Part shown: piece after piece, positions 5,090 through 12,483 of the stretch | How the letters are laid out: the number at the start of each line of letters is the position of its first letter | Position numbering within the stretch: the stretch's first letter is position 1 | Source of the DNA: Bryobacterales bacterium | GTDB lineage: Bacteria > Acidobacteriota > Terriglobia > Bryobacterales > Bryobacteraceae | Assembly: GCA_003517725.1 (NCBI GenBank) | Contig: DOZZ01000017.1 | Location: forward strand, 1-15,607 | Direction of reading: 5' to 3' | DNA length: 15,607 nt | Translations under genes and position numbers: made by a program | Notes under the pieces: model-generated | Database searches by the model: none | What the model saw: the letters and a program-made list of their open reading frames with translations, nothing else | What the model was told of the DNA's origin: nothing

Positions 5090-5713
5090 GTGAAACTCTT
5101 TCGCGTTGTACTACCGCTGTGTCTTAGTTGTATAGGTGGAGCGGGCGTTATCTACGCTCAGTCGTTTGACGTGGCGGCCGGCGCCGGCACGGCTCTCGCT
5201 CCGGCGAGAGCCACGCCCATTGACAGCTTCGGCGATGGCAATCTTTATTACGGGCCCAAACTGGACGGAGCGTTCGGGAAGATCTCCGGCGATTTGATGT
5301 TGAGGCCAAGTTTTGGCGTCGGCGCGGAGTACTCATTTCGTTTTTCGCAAGGGGATTACGCGGGGCTGAATTACAGACCGTCCTTTTACGATGTCAACGC
5401 GATCTTTGCGCCCCGCCTTCACACGTCCCGGATTCAGCCGGAATTCCAGGCCGGCCTGGGGGGCATGAATTTGCGCTTCTACTATCCTCAATCGCAATGT
5501 GACAGTTTCGCGGGCTGTTCGAATTCCAACAACTTCATCGAGAGCTCGAACCATTTACAGGTGCACGGGCTGGCCGGCATTCGGTTTTATGTAACCCCTG
5601 GCGTATTCATACGGCCGGAAGCGGAGGTGCATTGGGTGCACAATCTATTTCAGTTCGGCAGCGCTTACGTGTCGCAATACGGAGTTTCGGTGGGTTATAG
5701 CTTTGGCCGGTGA
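5090..5713 (+). CDS. Outer-membrane beta-barrel protein, function unknown
   Basis: The 207-residue product starts at GTG 5090. It has a signal peptide (KLFRVVLPLCLSCIGGAGVIYA, cleavage before QS). The mature part shows alternating polar and hydrophobic strands with glycine and aromatic girdles: GVGAEYSFRF, GLNYRPSFYDVNAIFAP, IQPEFQAGLGGMNLRFYY, LQVHGLAGIRFYV, VFIRPEAEVHWVHN, YVSQYGVSVGYSFGR. That is an eight-strand OmpA/OmpW-like small barrel in which conserved-looking 'RPE.E' and 'G.R.Y' strands face a C-terminal GYSFG strand. Two cysteines in QCDSFAGC could form an extracellular-loop disulfide. No enzymatic motif is seen. The frame upstream to 5009 is open but has no signal for a start. Confidence 0.8.
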   Translation: MKLFRVVLPLCLSCIGGAGVIYAQSFDVAAGAGTALAPARATPIDSFGDGNLYYGPKLDGAFGKISGDLMLRPSFGVGAEYSFRFSQGDYAGLNYRPSFYDVNAIFAPRLHTSRIQPEFQAGLGGMNLRFYYPQSQCDSFAGCSNSNNFIESSNHLQVHGLAGIRFYVTPGVFIRPEAEVHWVHNLFQFGSAYVSQYGVSVGYSFGR

Positions 5714-5747
5714 ATAGTAGAGAACGCGGGTTAGACATTGGGATGCA

Positions 5748-5771
5748 TTGGGCGCTGGTGTAGTGCGCCAA
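5748..5771 (+). repeat. Imperfect hairpin downstream of the barrel gene
   Basis: TTGGGCGC (5748-5755) pairs with GCGCCAA (5765-5771) with one bulged G and a 9-nt loop, 35 nt after the barrel stop. No T-tract follows. It may be part of the adjacent repeat or a weak terminator. Confidence 0.35.
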
Positions 5772-5777
5772 AAATCC

Positions 5778-5870
5778 TGTGGGGCGGACCCCTGCGCCCT
5801 CGTCGGCCTTTGATGGCAACCGAATAGCCGGACCAGGGGTTCGGCGCGGACGAGGGCGTCCGCCCCCACA
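5778..5870. repeat. Intergenic inverted repeat with long arms
   Basis: The left arm (5778-5804) carries TGTGGGG-CGGAC, a six-base insert and GCCCTCGTC. The right arm (5849-5870) is GACGAGGGC-GTCCG-CCCCCACA. The arms match apart from the insert and one base, and flank about 44 nt. This is the structure of a small dispersed element or REP doublet; very similar GC-rich palindromes are, as I recall, common between genes in Solibacter-type genomes. Open frames across it are translations of the repeat, not genes. Confidence 0.6.
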
Positions 5871-5883
5871 TATTGCTCACTAG

Positions 5884-6012
5884 CTAGTCGTTGATTGCGT
5901 CAGGTCCGGGAATGGTGGGAATGGAGACCGCACCGTAAGCTGTTGGGATGCGTGCGGCAACATTGCATGGAGCCAAAACAGCTGCTACGCCGAGAACTCG
6001 TCGTGTGATCAT
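5884..6012 (-). CDS. 42-residue probable exported peptide
   Basis: ATG 6012-6010 to TAG 5886-5884 encodes 42 residues. The start has RR and then a hydrophobic run (MITRRVLGVAAVLAPCNVAA), a short signal-peptide-like segment. The rest is proline-rich (ARIPTAYGAVSIPTIPGPDAIND). If cleaved after the A-A pair, a roughly 22-residue peptide would be released. A lipobox reading of the single cysteine (LAPC) is possible but weak. The case for a real gene rests on its signals: AAGAGGAGG 7 nt before the ATG, a hairpin in the leader, and a near-consensus promoter with a 17-bp spacer. I do not recognise the peptide. It lies between the barrel gene and the TonB receptor, downstream of the latter on the same strand, but has its own promoter. 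Confidence 0.65.
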   Translation of the reverse strand: MITRRVLGVAAVLAPCNVAARIPTAYGAVSIPTIPGPDAIND

Positions 6013-6019
6013 GCTCAAA

Positions 6020-6028
6020 CCTCCTCTT
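6020..6028 (-). promoter_or_regulatory. Strong Shine-Dalgarno of the 42-residue peptide gene
   Basis: AAGAGGAGG on the minus strand is 7 nt upstream of ATG 6012. It is one of the two best ribosome binding sites in the window. Confidence 0.7.
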
Positions 6029-6030
6029 GC

Positions 6031-6049
6031 CGGGCACATGAATGTCCCG
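6031..6049 (-). promoter_or_regulatory. Leader hairpin upstream of the peptide gene
   Basis: On the minus strand CGGG-ACA pairs with TGT-g-CCCG around TTCA, two nt ahead of the Shine-Dalgarno. A competing pairing uses CCGGGC (6051-6056) with GCCCGG (about 6030-6035). Two alternative foldings next to a strong ribosome binding site could affect translation, but no known riboswitch is recognised. Confidence 0.35.
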
Positions 6050-6070
6050 TCGCCCGGACGCCGTTACAGA

Positions 6071-6099
6071 ATTTAAACCTGCCGATAGACCAAAGTCAA
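6071..6099 (-). promoter_or_regulatory. Sigma-70-type promoter of the 42-residue peptide gene
   Basis: On the minus strand TTGACT (6099-6094, 5/6 match) is followed by a 17-nt spacer and TTAAAT (6076-6071, 4/6 match). Transcription would start near 6064, giving a leader of about 50 nt. This is the clearest two-box promoter in the window. Confidence 0.6.
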
Positions 6100-6135
6100 C
6101 TCCCGATCTTAGGGCGGTATAACCCAGGGTGCGCT

Positions 6136-9100
6136 TTAAAACACGATCCGCAAACTAGCCTGCGCACGGCGCGCCGTGGTTCCATCGGGCGGAGCCTGGG
6201 TCTGCAGCAGCGCGCCATAGCTCGGATTCGGCACCAGCGCGATTAAGCCGCTGGCCGGTCCCGAGGTCTGCTTAATGGCCGTGTACTGCTGCGCCACGCG
6301 CGGGCCGGGGCCGCCCGGGATGGGGTGGTTGAAGACATTGAACGCTTCGAACTGCAGGTAAAGTTTGAAGCGTTCGGCGATGGGCAGCAGCTTCGCCAAA
6401 CGCGCATCGGTGCGGTAGATCTGGCCAATATCGAGAAATGATGTCGATTCGAACGGCACGCGGCCCGAACCACCCAGACCGTTGAGCGAAAACGTGCTGA
6501 GCGCGCCGGTCACGCGGTCCTGCACGCGAATGGTGGGCGCCAGGGGCTGCGAGGAGGCCGCCAGCGACACTACCGCGAGCTGCCAGTTATTAACCAGATA
6601 GCGCGCGGACGCGCTGGTGCTGTGCGTAAAAGTAGGCGAAAGGATCGCGTTTACCACCAGGCGGTGGCGCTGATCAATGGAACTTGAGCCCTTCTCGCCG
6701 CGATAATCACCGTTGAACACCGACGTCGGGAACGTCGAGCCGAACAGCGTATTACCTCCGCCGCCCTGGTTGTCATCGATGGCGTGGCTATAAGTGTAGG
6801 CCAGATTGCCTTGCAGCCAGTTAGAGTAACGCCGCGTCACCTGTACCAGGAGCCCGTTGTAGTAACTGTTGCCGGCCGAATCCGCCTGGTAGATGCTGGC
6901 CTTGTAGGAGGGGTCGACTCGCGCCGTGTAGATCGGCGACGCGTAGTGGCCGACGATGCTACCGGTGGAATCGAGAATCGGGAAGGTATAGCTGGAGGGC
7001 GCCGCCGCATTCAGGTCCTGGGTCTGCAACAGGTGCAGCCCGCGGCTGAACACATACGAAACGGTCAGGCTGGTATTTTTCGAGATTTGGCGCTCGATCG
7101 CAATATCGGCCTGCTCCGAGTACGGATTGCGGAAGGTCGAGCTCGGCGCAAAAATCGACGGCGGTGCAACCGAGAAGCTGGGTGGCGCGCTCAGCGCCCG
7201 CGGGAACAACGGCCCGCTGGCCAGCTGCGCCGGCGTGCTGAAAAAGTAGCTCGACTGGTACACGCCGTTGGTCAAAAAGAAATTTTCGATAGTGGACGAA
7301 GTATAGCGGTTAAAGAACAGCCCGAAGCCGCCGCGGAAGACGGTCTTCTCATTGAAGGCATAGGCCATGCCCGCCCGCGGCGCCAGGTCCAAATCGGTTC
7401 CAGGGATGTGCGCCGTTTGCGGAAAGGCCGGGTTCGAAATTTGCGGTTGCGGGATCCACGTGTGCTCATAACGCAGGCCGGGGCTGAAGGTCAGTTTAGG
7501 CGTGACGTGCCATTCATCCTGAACGAAGACCGCGAACTCACTCAGCTTGGTCTCGACCACCGGGTTCCCGAACAGCTGCGAGTAAGAGTTGTAATGCCTG
7601 CCGCCGCTGGTGTTACCCGAAAAGTCAAGCGCGAAGTTCGCCAGCGTCGAATAGGTATAAGTTCCGTAGCGGTTCGCCAGCCGGCTTACATAGTCATCCA
7701 CATGCGCCGCGTCCACGCCGAATTTGATGTTATGCGGGCCCACTACCCACGAGTATGTATCGGCCAGTTGCACGCGCTGCTCGCTGGGGTTAAGGCGCGG
7801 GTAGCCGTTGGCATATCCCACGTTGCCGTTGCCCTGCACCGTCAGCGACGCTAGTCCGGTCGACGGCAGCAGGCTGGGGCTCGCGGGATCGTACTGCCGG
7901 TCTTTGAAGTAACCGAAACGCAGTTCATTGACCGCCGCCGGCGTCACCACGGAGGTCCAGGCGGCGCGGGCGGTGCGGTTGAAGACGTTGGTGTCGGCAT
8001 TGTTGCCCACCGCGTCTCCGTTGGTGAGCGAAAGCTGCGTCTGGATCCCGTTAGGCGAGCGGAAGTCCAGATAGTTGGCGCTGAAGCTCAATGTGTTGTT
8101 GTCGTTCAGGTGGTAATCGATCTTACCGAATAGTAAGTTGGTATCGGCCGTGCGCGGAACCAGTTGCAGCCGGTCCCGGCCCTGCAGGTAGGTGATTGCC
8201 GCCTGGCATTGGGCGGAAGTCGCCACCGTCGCATCACAGTTGGCTTTCTTAGTGGAAGGGTTTACTGGAACGTAATTCCCGTTGGCATCGAAGATCGAGC
8301 TGTTAGTCAGGTTCGACGACACAATTGGGAAGTTGCGCCGCTGCAGTTCGCCATTGAAAAAGTAGAAGAGCTTGTTGGGCTTGATTGGGCCGCCGATGCT
8401 GGCGCCCGCCTGATGCCGCCACTCCGGCGGATTCACGCCGTGCGCTGTAATGTCGGTGGCGTTCAAGGTACGGTTGCGAAAAAACCAATAGGCCGTTCCA
8501 TGCACGGTGTTGCTGCCGCTGCGCGTGACGGTGTTGACCACGCCGCCCGAGGCCCGGCCATACTCGGCCAGGAAGTTGCTCGATACCACCTGAAATTCCT
8601 GCACGGCATCCTGCGAGATATTGGTGGTGCGCGTGCGCCCGGCGTTCTCGTCGTAAAACTGGTTGGTGGTATCGTTGCCATCGGTCAGAAAGGTGTTGCC
8701 GCCCGGATTGCCGCGGAACGAGATCAGCCCAAACGACCCATCGGTAGTGACGCCCGGCGTCAGCAGCACGAAGGAATCGACGCGGCGCCCGTTAATCGGC
8801 AGGTCCATGATTTGCTGGCTGGTCACCACCTGCGAGACGTCGGTCTTGGTGCTCTCGACGATGGGGGCTTCGGCCGTCACCTCCACGCGCGAGGCCGCCG
8901 AGGAGACGGTCAGCACGGGCGCCAAATTCACCGTCTGGCCCACGAACACTTCAATGTTGCTGACCGAGTAGGTGGCGAACCCGTCTTTGGCGATGGTGAC
9001 GGCATAGCCCGCGGCCGGCACCAGTGAAGGCGCGCTGAACACGCCGCTGCCGCTGGTGACCATCTCACGGTGAATACCCTTCAATGCGTTGTCGACCACT

Positions 9101-9240
9101 ACTTTGGCGCCGGGCACGACGCCGCCCGCGGCGTCCTGGACCGTGCCGGAGATGCTGCCCACGCCCGCCGTATTCTGCGCCCACAGGGTGAAGCCGGCGG
9201 TGGCCGCGAGACAGAATAGTTTTGCAATTTTCGATGTCAT
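6136..9240 (-). CDS. Oar-like TonB-dependent receptor with N-terminal carboxypeptidase-regulatory-like domain
   Basis: This protein has 1,034 residues from ATG 9240. Residues 1-21 are a signal peptide (ending LWA-Q). About 26-108 is a CarboxypepD_reg-like beta-sandwich (GSISGTVQDAAGGVVPGAKVVV; GVFSAPSLVPAAGYAVTI). A plug domain follows (VEVTAEAPIVES, VVTSQQIMDLPINGR, FRGNPGGNTFLTDGND, VQEFQVVSSNFLAEYGRASGGVVNTVTRSGSN). The rest is a 22-strand type barrel ending in a C-terminal phenylalanine (ASLRIVF). Phrases such as FFLFNRY, SPGLRYEHTW and NLAYTYSHAIDD are typical of the large acidobacterial receptor family. It sits in the outer membrane and, by family analogy, imports a sugar, peptide or metal complex using TonB energy; the ligand is unknown. 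The frame is open 133 codons further upstream, but those residues lack any signal and the true signal peptide starts at 9240. No SusD-like partner is adjacent. Confidence 0.93.
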   Translation of the reverse strand: MTSKIAKLFCLAATAGFTLWAQNTAGVGSISGTVQDAAGGVVPGAKVVVDNALKGIHREMVTSGSGVFSAPSLVPAAGYAVTIAKDGFATYSVSNIEVFVGQTVNLAPVLTVSSAASRVEVTAEAPIVESTKTDVSQVVTSQQIMDLPINGRRVDSFVLLTPGVTTDGSFGLISFRGNPGGNTFLTDGNDTTNQFYDENAGRTRTTNISQDAVQEFQVVSSNFLAEYGRASGGVVNTVTRSGSNTVHGTAYWFFRNRTLNATDITAHGVNPPEWRHQAGASIGGPIKPNKLFYFFNGELQRRNFPIVSSNLTNSSIFDANGNYVPVNPSTKKANCDATVATSAQCQAAITYLQGRDRLQLVPRTADTNLLFGKIDYHLNDNNTLSFSANYLDFRSPNGIQTQLSLTNGDAVGNNADTNVFNRTARAAWTSVVTPAAVNELRFGYFKDRQYDPASPSLLPSTGLASLTVQGNGNVGYANGYPRLNPSEQRVQLADTYSWVVGPHNIKFGVDAAHVDDYVSRLANRYGTYTYSTLANFALDFSGNTSGGRHYNSYSQLFGNPVVETKLSEFAVFVQDEWHVTPKLTFSPGLRYEHTWIPQPQISNPAFPQTAHIPGTDLDLAPRAGMAYAFNEKTVFRGGFGLFFNRYTSSTIENFFLTNGVYQSSYFFSTPAQLASGPLFPRALSAPPSFSVAPPSIFAPSSTFRNPYSEQADIAIERQISKNTSLTVSYVFSRGLHLLQTQDLNAAAPSSYTFPILDSTGSIVGHYASPIYTARVDPSYKASIYQADSAGNSYYNGLLVQVTRRYSNWLQGNLAYTYSHAIDDNQGGGGNTLFGSTFPTSVFNGDYRGEKGSSSIDQRHRLVVNAILSPTFTHSTSASARYLVNNWQLAVVSLAASSQPLAPTIRVQDRVTGALSTFSLNGLGGSGRVPFESTSFLDIGQIYRTDARLAKLLPIAERFKLYLQFEAFNVFNHPIPGGPGPRVAQQYTAIKQTSGPASGLIALVPNPSYGALLQTQAPPDGTTARRAQASLRIVF

Positions 9241-9468
9241 ATGTATTCTCAAAGTGAATTTGCAACGAAAGCGTGCTGACAAGGCACGGGCCGGATCATC
9301 AGTCTGAATCCTGGACGAGGATAGCCGAGCCGTATATCGACTTAGTGAACGCGACCCCAACGGCAACACAGTAATCTTAGCCTCAAAGGGAGTTCGTCGT
9401 CTGGACTTTTTCTGAAGCTGGGTGGGTTTTACAGGCCAGGTTTCCAGACGCATACGCCTGCTTCCGGT

Positions 9469-9474
9469 TAGAAT
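9469..9474 (+). promoter_or_regulatory. -10 box of rlpA, probable leaderless start
   Basis: TAGAAT (5/6 to consensus) lies 8 nt before ATG 9483, so transcription should begin at or within 2 nt of the start codon. No Shine-Dalgarno and no good -35 box are visible. The rest of 9241-9482 holds only a 5-bp hairpin (9272-9288) in the receptor's leader. Confidence 0.5.
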
Positions 9475-9482
9475 GCACTTAC

Positions 9483-10226
9483 ATGCGGTTGCCGTTAGTG
9501 CTGTGTCTGCTGGCGCTGGTATCCACGGTCGGTTGCGGCCACCACCGGCGGTCGCGTGTCGCGGCGCTGCCCGCGCCGCCCGTGGCGGTTCAGCCTTCAC
9601 AGTCCGACGCGTCAGCACCGGCGCCAGCATCTTCAGCACGGCCGCGCCAGCGCCGCCCGCAAGCGCCGATGACGCCGCCTGTCGATGGAGAGACCGGTCT
9701 GGCCAGTTGGTACGGTCATCCGTACGATGGCCGACAGGCCGCCGACGGCGAGATTTACGATATGGAGACCATGGTGGCGGCGCATCGTACGCTGCCGTTC
9801 CAGACGCGCGTACTGGTGGAAAACCTGGATAACGGCTTGTCCACGGAGGTGCGCATCATCGACCGCGGTCCGTTCGTGGACGGCCGCATCATCGACCTTT
9901 CGCACGCGGCCGCCAAGCAGATCGCGCTGATCGGCCCCGGCGTGGCGCACGTCAAGCTGCACCTGTTGAGTGAACCGGCGCAGTCGACTCCCGCGGTGTT
10001 CGCCGTGCAGGTGGGCGCGTTTGCCGACCACGCCAACGCCGTGCGGTTGGAAACCCAGATGCGCGAGCGTTTCGGCGCCGCCCGCATTGTCCGGCGCGAG
10101 GGCAATCCGGTGCTCTGGCGGGTGCTCGCCGGCAGCGCACCCACGCCCGAAGCCGCCGAAAGTCTTCGCGCGGATCTCGATAGTAGAACTTTTGTAGTGA
10201 GAATAGACGATCCGTCCAGCAACTAA
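9483..10226 (+). CDS. rlpA: RlpA-family septal-ring lipoprotein with DPBB and SPOR domains
   Basis: The protein has 247 residues. It begins with a lipoprotein signal peptide whose lipobox STVGC puts the lipidated cysteine at C18. A proline/alanine-rich linker runs to about residue 65. Then comes the RlpA double-psi beta-barrel: GLASWYG, ADGEIYDMETMVAAHRTLPFQTRVLVENLDNG and VRIIDRGPFVDGRIIDLSHAAAKQI, with the family's acidic residues and histidine retained. The C-terminal part (about 172-242, VFAVQVGAFADHANAVRLETQM and WRVLAGSAPTPEAAESLRADL) is a SPOR domain. In Pseudomonas RlpA is a lytic transglycosylase that cuts glycan strands lacking stem peptides at the septum, and SPOR domains target such strands. 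It is attached to the outer or cytoplasmic membrane facing the periplasm. The sigma-54 activator follows 17 nt later. Confidence 0.95.
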   Translation: MRLPLVLCLLALVSTVGCGHHRRSRVAALPAPPVAVQPSQSDASAPAPASSARPRQRRPQAPMTPPVDGETGLASWYGHPYDGRQAADGEIYDMETMVAAHRTLPFQTRVLVENLDNGLSTEVRIIDRGPFVDGRIIDLSHAAAKQIALIGPGVAHVKLHLLSEPAQSTPAVFAVQVGAFADHANAVRLETQMRERFGAARIVRREGNPVLWRVLAGSAPTPEAAESLRADLDSRTFVVRIDDPSSN

Positions 10227-10243
10227 AGCTGATACGGACCGCC

Positions 10244-11236
10244 ATGACTTCCCCCCTGCCCGAAGCGCCCAGTGGTTTGATTGGCCAGTCGGCCGCCATG
10301 CGCCGCATCCGGGCCATGATCGAGACTATCGGCCCCTCGCGCTCCCCCGTGCTGATTCTGGGCGAAAGCGGCACCGGCAAGGAGGTGGTGGCGCGCGCGC
10401 TGCACCGGGCCAGTGCGCAGGGCGCTTTTGTGCCGATCGATTGCGGCTCGCTGGTGGGGCCGCTGATGGAAAGCGAGCTGTTCGGGCACACCCGGGGCGC
10501 GTTCACCGGCGCCAACGAGACCAAAAAAGGGCTGATCGAGTTGGCCAACAAGGGCACGGCCTTCTTCGACGAGATCGGCGACCTGCCGCTCGAACTGCAG
10601 GTGAAGCTGCTGCGGCTACTGCAGGAGCGCGAGTACCGCCCGGTGGGGTCGCTGGCGCGCTTTAAAGTGGAACTTCGGGTGATCGCCGCCACGCATCGCC
10701 ATCTGGCCGCCGACGTCGAGCGCAAAACTTTCCGGCAGGACCTGTTCTACCGCCTCAACGTAATCACCATCCGTCTGCCACCGCTGCGCGAGCGGAAGGA
10801 TGACATCCCGCTGCTGGTGGAGAATTTTCTGGCCCGCAAAGGCCAGCGCTTCACCGTCACGCTGGAGGTGATGGAGAGCTTGCTGCTGCACGACTGGCCG
10901 GGCAACGTGCGCGAGTTGCACAACTGCCTGGATCGCATGACAGCCGTGAACCCTGGACCGCTGTTGCACTTAGGCGATCTGCCGTCGGCCGTGCAACAGA
11001 CGCGCGACGCCGCCCGCGCCGGCGCGCAACACGTGACGGCTGCCACGCACGGACGAACCGCGACCCCCGCTTTCGCCGGCACGCTGGCCGCCGGGGAGGT
11101 GATCCCGCTGGCCGAACTGGAGCGGCGGGCCATTCTGCACGCCCTCGAAATCACCAAGGGGGACCGCGGCGTGGCGGCGATGCTGCTCGGCATTGGCCGG
11201 ACGACGCTCTACCGGAAGCTGAAGGAATTTGAGTGA
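10244..11236 (+). CDS. PspF-like sigma-54 enhancer-binding protein without a sensory domain
   Basis: The 330-residue protein consists of an AAA+ sigma-54 interaction module and a Fis-type DNA-binding end. Visible marks are GLIGQSAAMRRI at the start, Walker A GESGTGKE (40-47), the sigma-54 contact loop GAFTGA (85-90), Walker B FFDEI (107-111), LLRLLQEREYRPVGS, RQDLFYRLNVITIRLPPLRER and sensor II WPGNVREL. An alanine-rich linker follows, then a helix-turn-helix (ERRAILHALEITKGDRGVAAMLLGIGRTTLYRKLKEF). There is no receiver, GAF, PAS or FHA domain ahead of the ATPase. Activity must therefore be set by a partner protein (as PspA does for PspF), by expression level, or be constitutive. It is probably co-transcribed with rlpA (17-nt gap). 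The start is ATG 10244. Its targets cannot be read from this window. Confidence 0.94.
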   Translation: MTSPLPEAPSGLIGQSAAMRRIRAMIETIGPSRSPVLILGESGTGKEVVARALHRASAQGAFVPIDCGSLVGPLMESELFGHTRGAFTGANETKKGLIELANKGTAFFDEIGDLPLELQVKLLRLLQEREYRPVGSLARFKVELRVIAATHRHLAADVERKTFRQDLFYRLNVITIRLPPLRERKDDIPLLVENFLARKGQRFTVTLEVMESLLLHDWPGNVRELHNCLDRMTAVNPGPLLHLGDLPSAVQQTRDAARAGAQHVTAATHGRTATPAFAGTLAAGEVIPLAELERRAILHALEITKGDRGVAAMLLGIGRTTLYRKLKEFE

Positions 11237-11291
11237 TGCCAGGTTGCCACTGCACCGCAGGCGCTGATGGATGCGTTTCGTGCGCCCTGAG

Positions 11292-11415
11292 GGTTGTCGG
11301 GCTCCAGAAAAACACTTTTCGGTTCACTCTGGACAACCTGAAAAGCTGCTCCGCACGGACGCTTTTCGATCGCCAGGCCGGCTGAAGCCGGCTGCAGCTT
11401 GAAAGCTGCCCCACA
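11292..11415. repeat. Structured intergenic repeat cluster
   Basis: Four elements lie between the activator and the glycosyltransferase. (1) GGTTGTC (11292-11298) pairs with GACAACC (11332-11338), and CAGA (11305-11308) with TCTG (11328-11331). (2) GCCGGC-TGAA-GCCGGC (11377-11392) is a perfect hairpin. (3) GCAGCTT-GA-AAGCTGC (11394-11409) is a perfect palindrome with a near copy at 326-341. (4) A direct repeat, TGAAAAGCTGCTCCGCA (11339-11355), recurs as TGAAAGCTGCCCCACA (11400-11415). The whole resembles a mosaic of dispersed intergenic palindromes. No coding frame is supported in 11237-11450. Confidence 0.55.
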
Positions 11416-11435
11416 GGAACCAGCGGTCCACCGGG

Positions 11436-11441
11436 TACAAT
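11436..11441 (+). promoter_or_regulatory. -10 box of the glycosyltransferase gene, probable leaderless start
   Basis: TACAAT (5/6) ends 9 nt before GTG 11451. No Shine-Dalgarno lies between. This geometry supports GTG 11451 as both near the transcription start and the translation start. Confidence 0.5.
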
Positions 11442-11450
11442 ACTTAGGCC

Positions 11451-12473
11451 GTGCGGCTTGCACTGGACGCCACCTACAGTATCGGGCACAACCTGACCGG
11501 GGTGGGCGTGTACTGCCGCGAGATGCTATGGGGTATCGCGGCACTGGATCCCAGTGCGCCGATTTCCTTCTTATACCGTCCGCATCGCATCCTGGCCTCT
11601 TTTAAGGAACACCTTCCGGCGAATGCCGGGCGTGGGCTGCTGCTCGAGACGCTGGGCCGCCGCGACGGCCTGTTTCACGGCCTAAACCAGCGCCTGCCGC
11701 AGCGCTCTTTTCGAAAACAGGTGGTCACGTTCCACGATTTGTTCGTACTCACCGCTGAATACAGCACCCTGGAGTTCCGCCGGCGGTTTGCCGAACAGGC
11801 GCGGCACGCAGCCGCCTCGGCCGACGTCATCATCGCGGTTTCGGAGTTCACGGCCGGCCAGATACGTGACCTGCTGGGCGTCCCGGCTTCCCGCATTCAG
11901 GTGGTCCATCATGGGGTGCGCCCCGGACCGCCCCCGTCCAACCTTCGCGCGAAAGTGATACTGCATGTGGGCGCGATCCAGACTCGCAAAAACCTGGTGC
12001 GTTTGGTAACCGCTTTCGCGGCTGCTCCGGAGGACTGGCGGTTAGTTCTGGCCGGCGGTTCAGGTTTTGGGGCTGAGACGGTCTACAGCGCCATCGAGGA
12101 AAGCCCGGCGCGCGAGCGAATTACGGTGACGGGCTATGTGGATAAAGCGACTCTGACTCGGTGCTACGCGGAGGCCTCCGTATTTGCGTTTCCGTCGCTC
12201 GACGAAGGTTTTGGCATGCCTGTGCTGGAGGCCATGGCCGCCGGCGTACCGGTAATCGCGTCAAACCGGGGGGCGCTTCCTGAAGTCTGCGGCGACGCAG
12301 CCGTGATGGTGGACGCCCTCGATACCCGAGCTTTGGCTCAAAATTTGAATCAATTGTGCTCGGATGCGGAATTTCGAAAAGAAATGGCTGAACGGGGAAC
12401 CCTTCGAGCCACCCAATTCAGTTGGTCCCGAGCCGTGGCCCAGACACAAAGTGTCTACAGCCAGCTACAGTAG
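11451..12473 (+). CDS. GT4-family glycosyltransferase
   Basis: The 340-residue protein is of GT-B fold. The N-terminal half opens with LALDATYSIGHNLTGVGVYCREML, the donor-side glycine loop of GT4 enzymes, and includes KQVVTFHDLFVL and ADVIIAVSEFTAGQI. The C-terminal half has ILHVGAIQTRKNLVRLVTAF, WRLVLAGGSGFG, RITVTGYVD and the nucleotide-sugar binding signature FPSLDEGFGMPVLEAMAAGVPVIASNRGALPEV, with the EX7E glutamates. It likely transfers a sugar, often mannose in close families, to a cell-surface polysaccharide. No membrane segment is seen, so it would be cytoplasmic or peripheral. It starts at GTG 11451; the -10 box 9 nt upstream suggests a leaderless mRNA. No other polysaccharide gene is adjacent, so the pathway is not evident. 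Confidence 0.93.
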   Translation: MRLALDATYSIGHNLTGVGVYCREMLWGIAALDPSAPISFLYRPHRILASFKEHLPANAGRGLLLETLGRRDGLFHGLNQRLPQRSFRKQVVTFHDLFVLTAEYSTLEFRRRFAEQARHAAASADVIIAVSEFTAGQIRDLLGVPASRIQVVHHGVRPGPPPSNLRAKVILHVGAIQTRKNLVRLVTAFAAAPEDWRLVLAGGSGFGAETVYSAIEESPARERITVTGYVDKATLTRCYAEASVFAFPSLDEGFGMPVLEAMAAGVPVIASNRGALPEVCGDAAVMVDALDTRALAQNLNQLCSDAEFRKEMAERGTLRATQFSWSRAVAQTQSVYSQLQ

Positions 12474-12483
12474 GTAACCAAAA

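Noticed and set aside
5607..5869. Minus-strand frames of 70-74 residues downstream of the barrel gene
   Set aside because: They consist largely of the translated inverted repeat at 5778-5870 plus antisense barrel sequence.
6784..9027. Two long plus-strand frames (6784-7854 and 8164-9027) opposite the TonB receptor
   Set aside because: Both are Arg/Val/Gly-rich shadows antisense to strong receptor homology, with no start signals.
9441..9447. TTTCCAG as a -35 box for rlpA
   Set aside because: The spacer to TAGAAT would be 21-22 bp, too long for a sigma-70 promoter.
11209..11544. Minus-strand frames crossing the 11292-11415 repeat cluster
   Set aside because: They are made of repeat sequence and the antisense of flanking genes, with no start signal.
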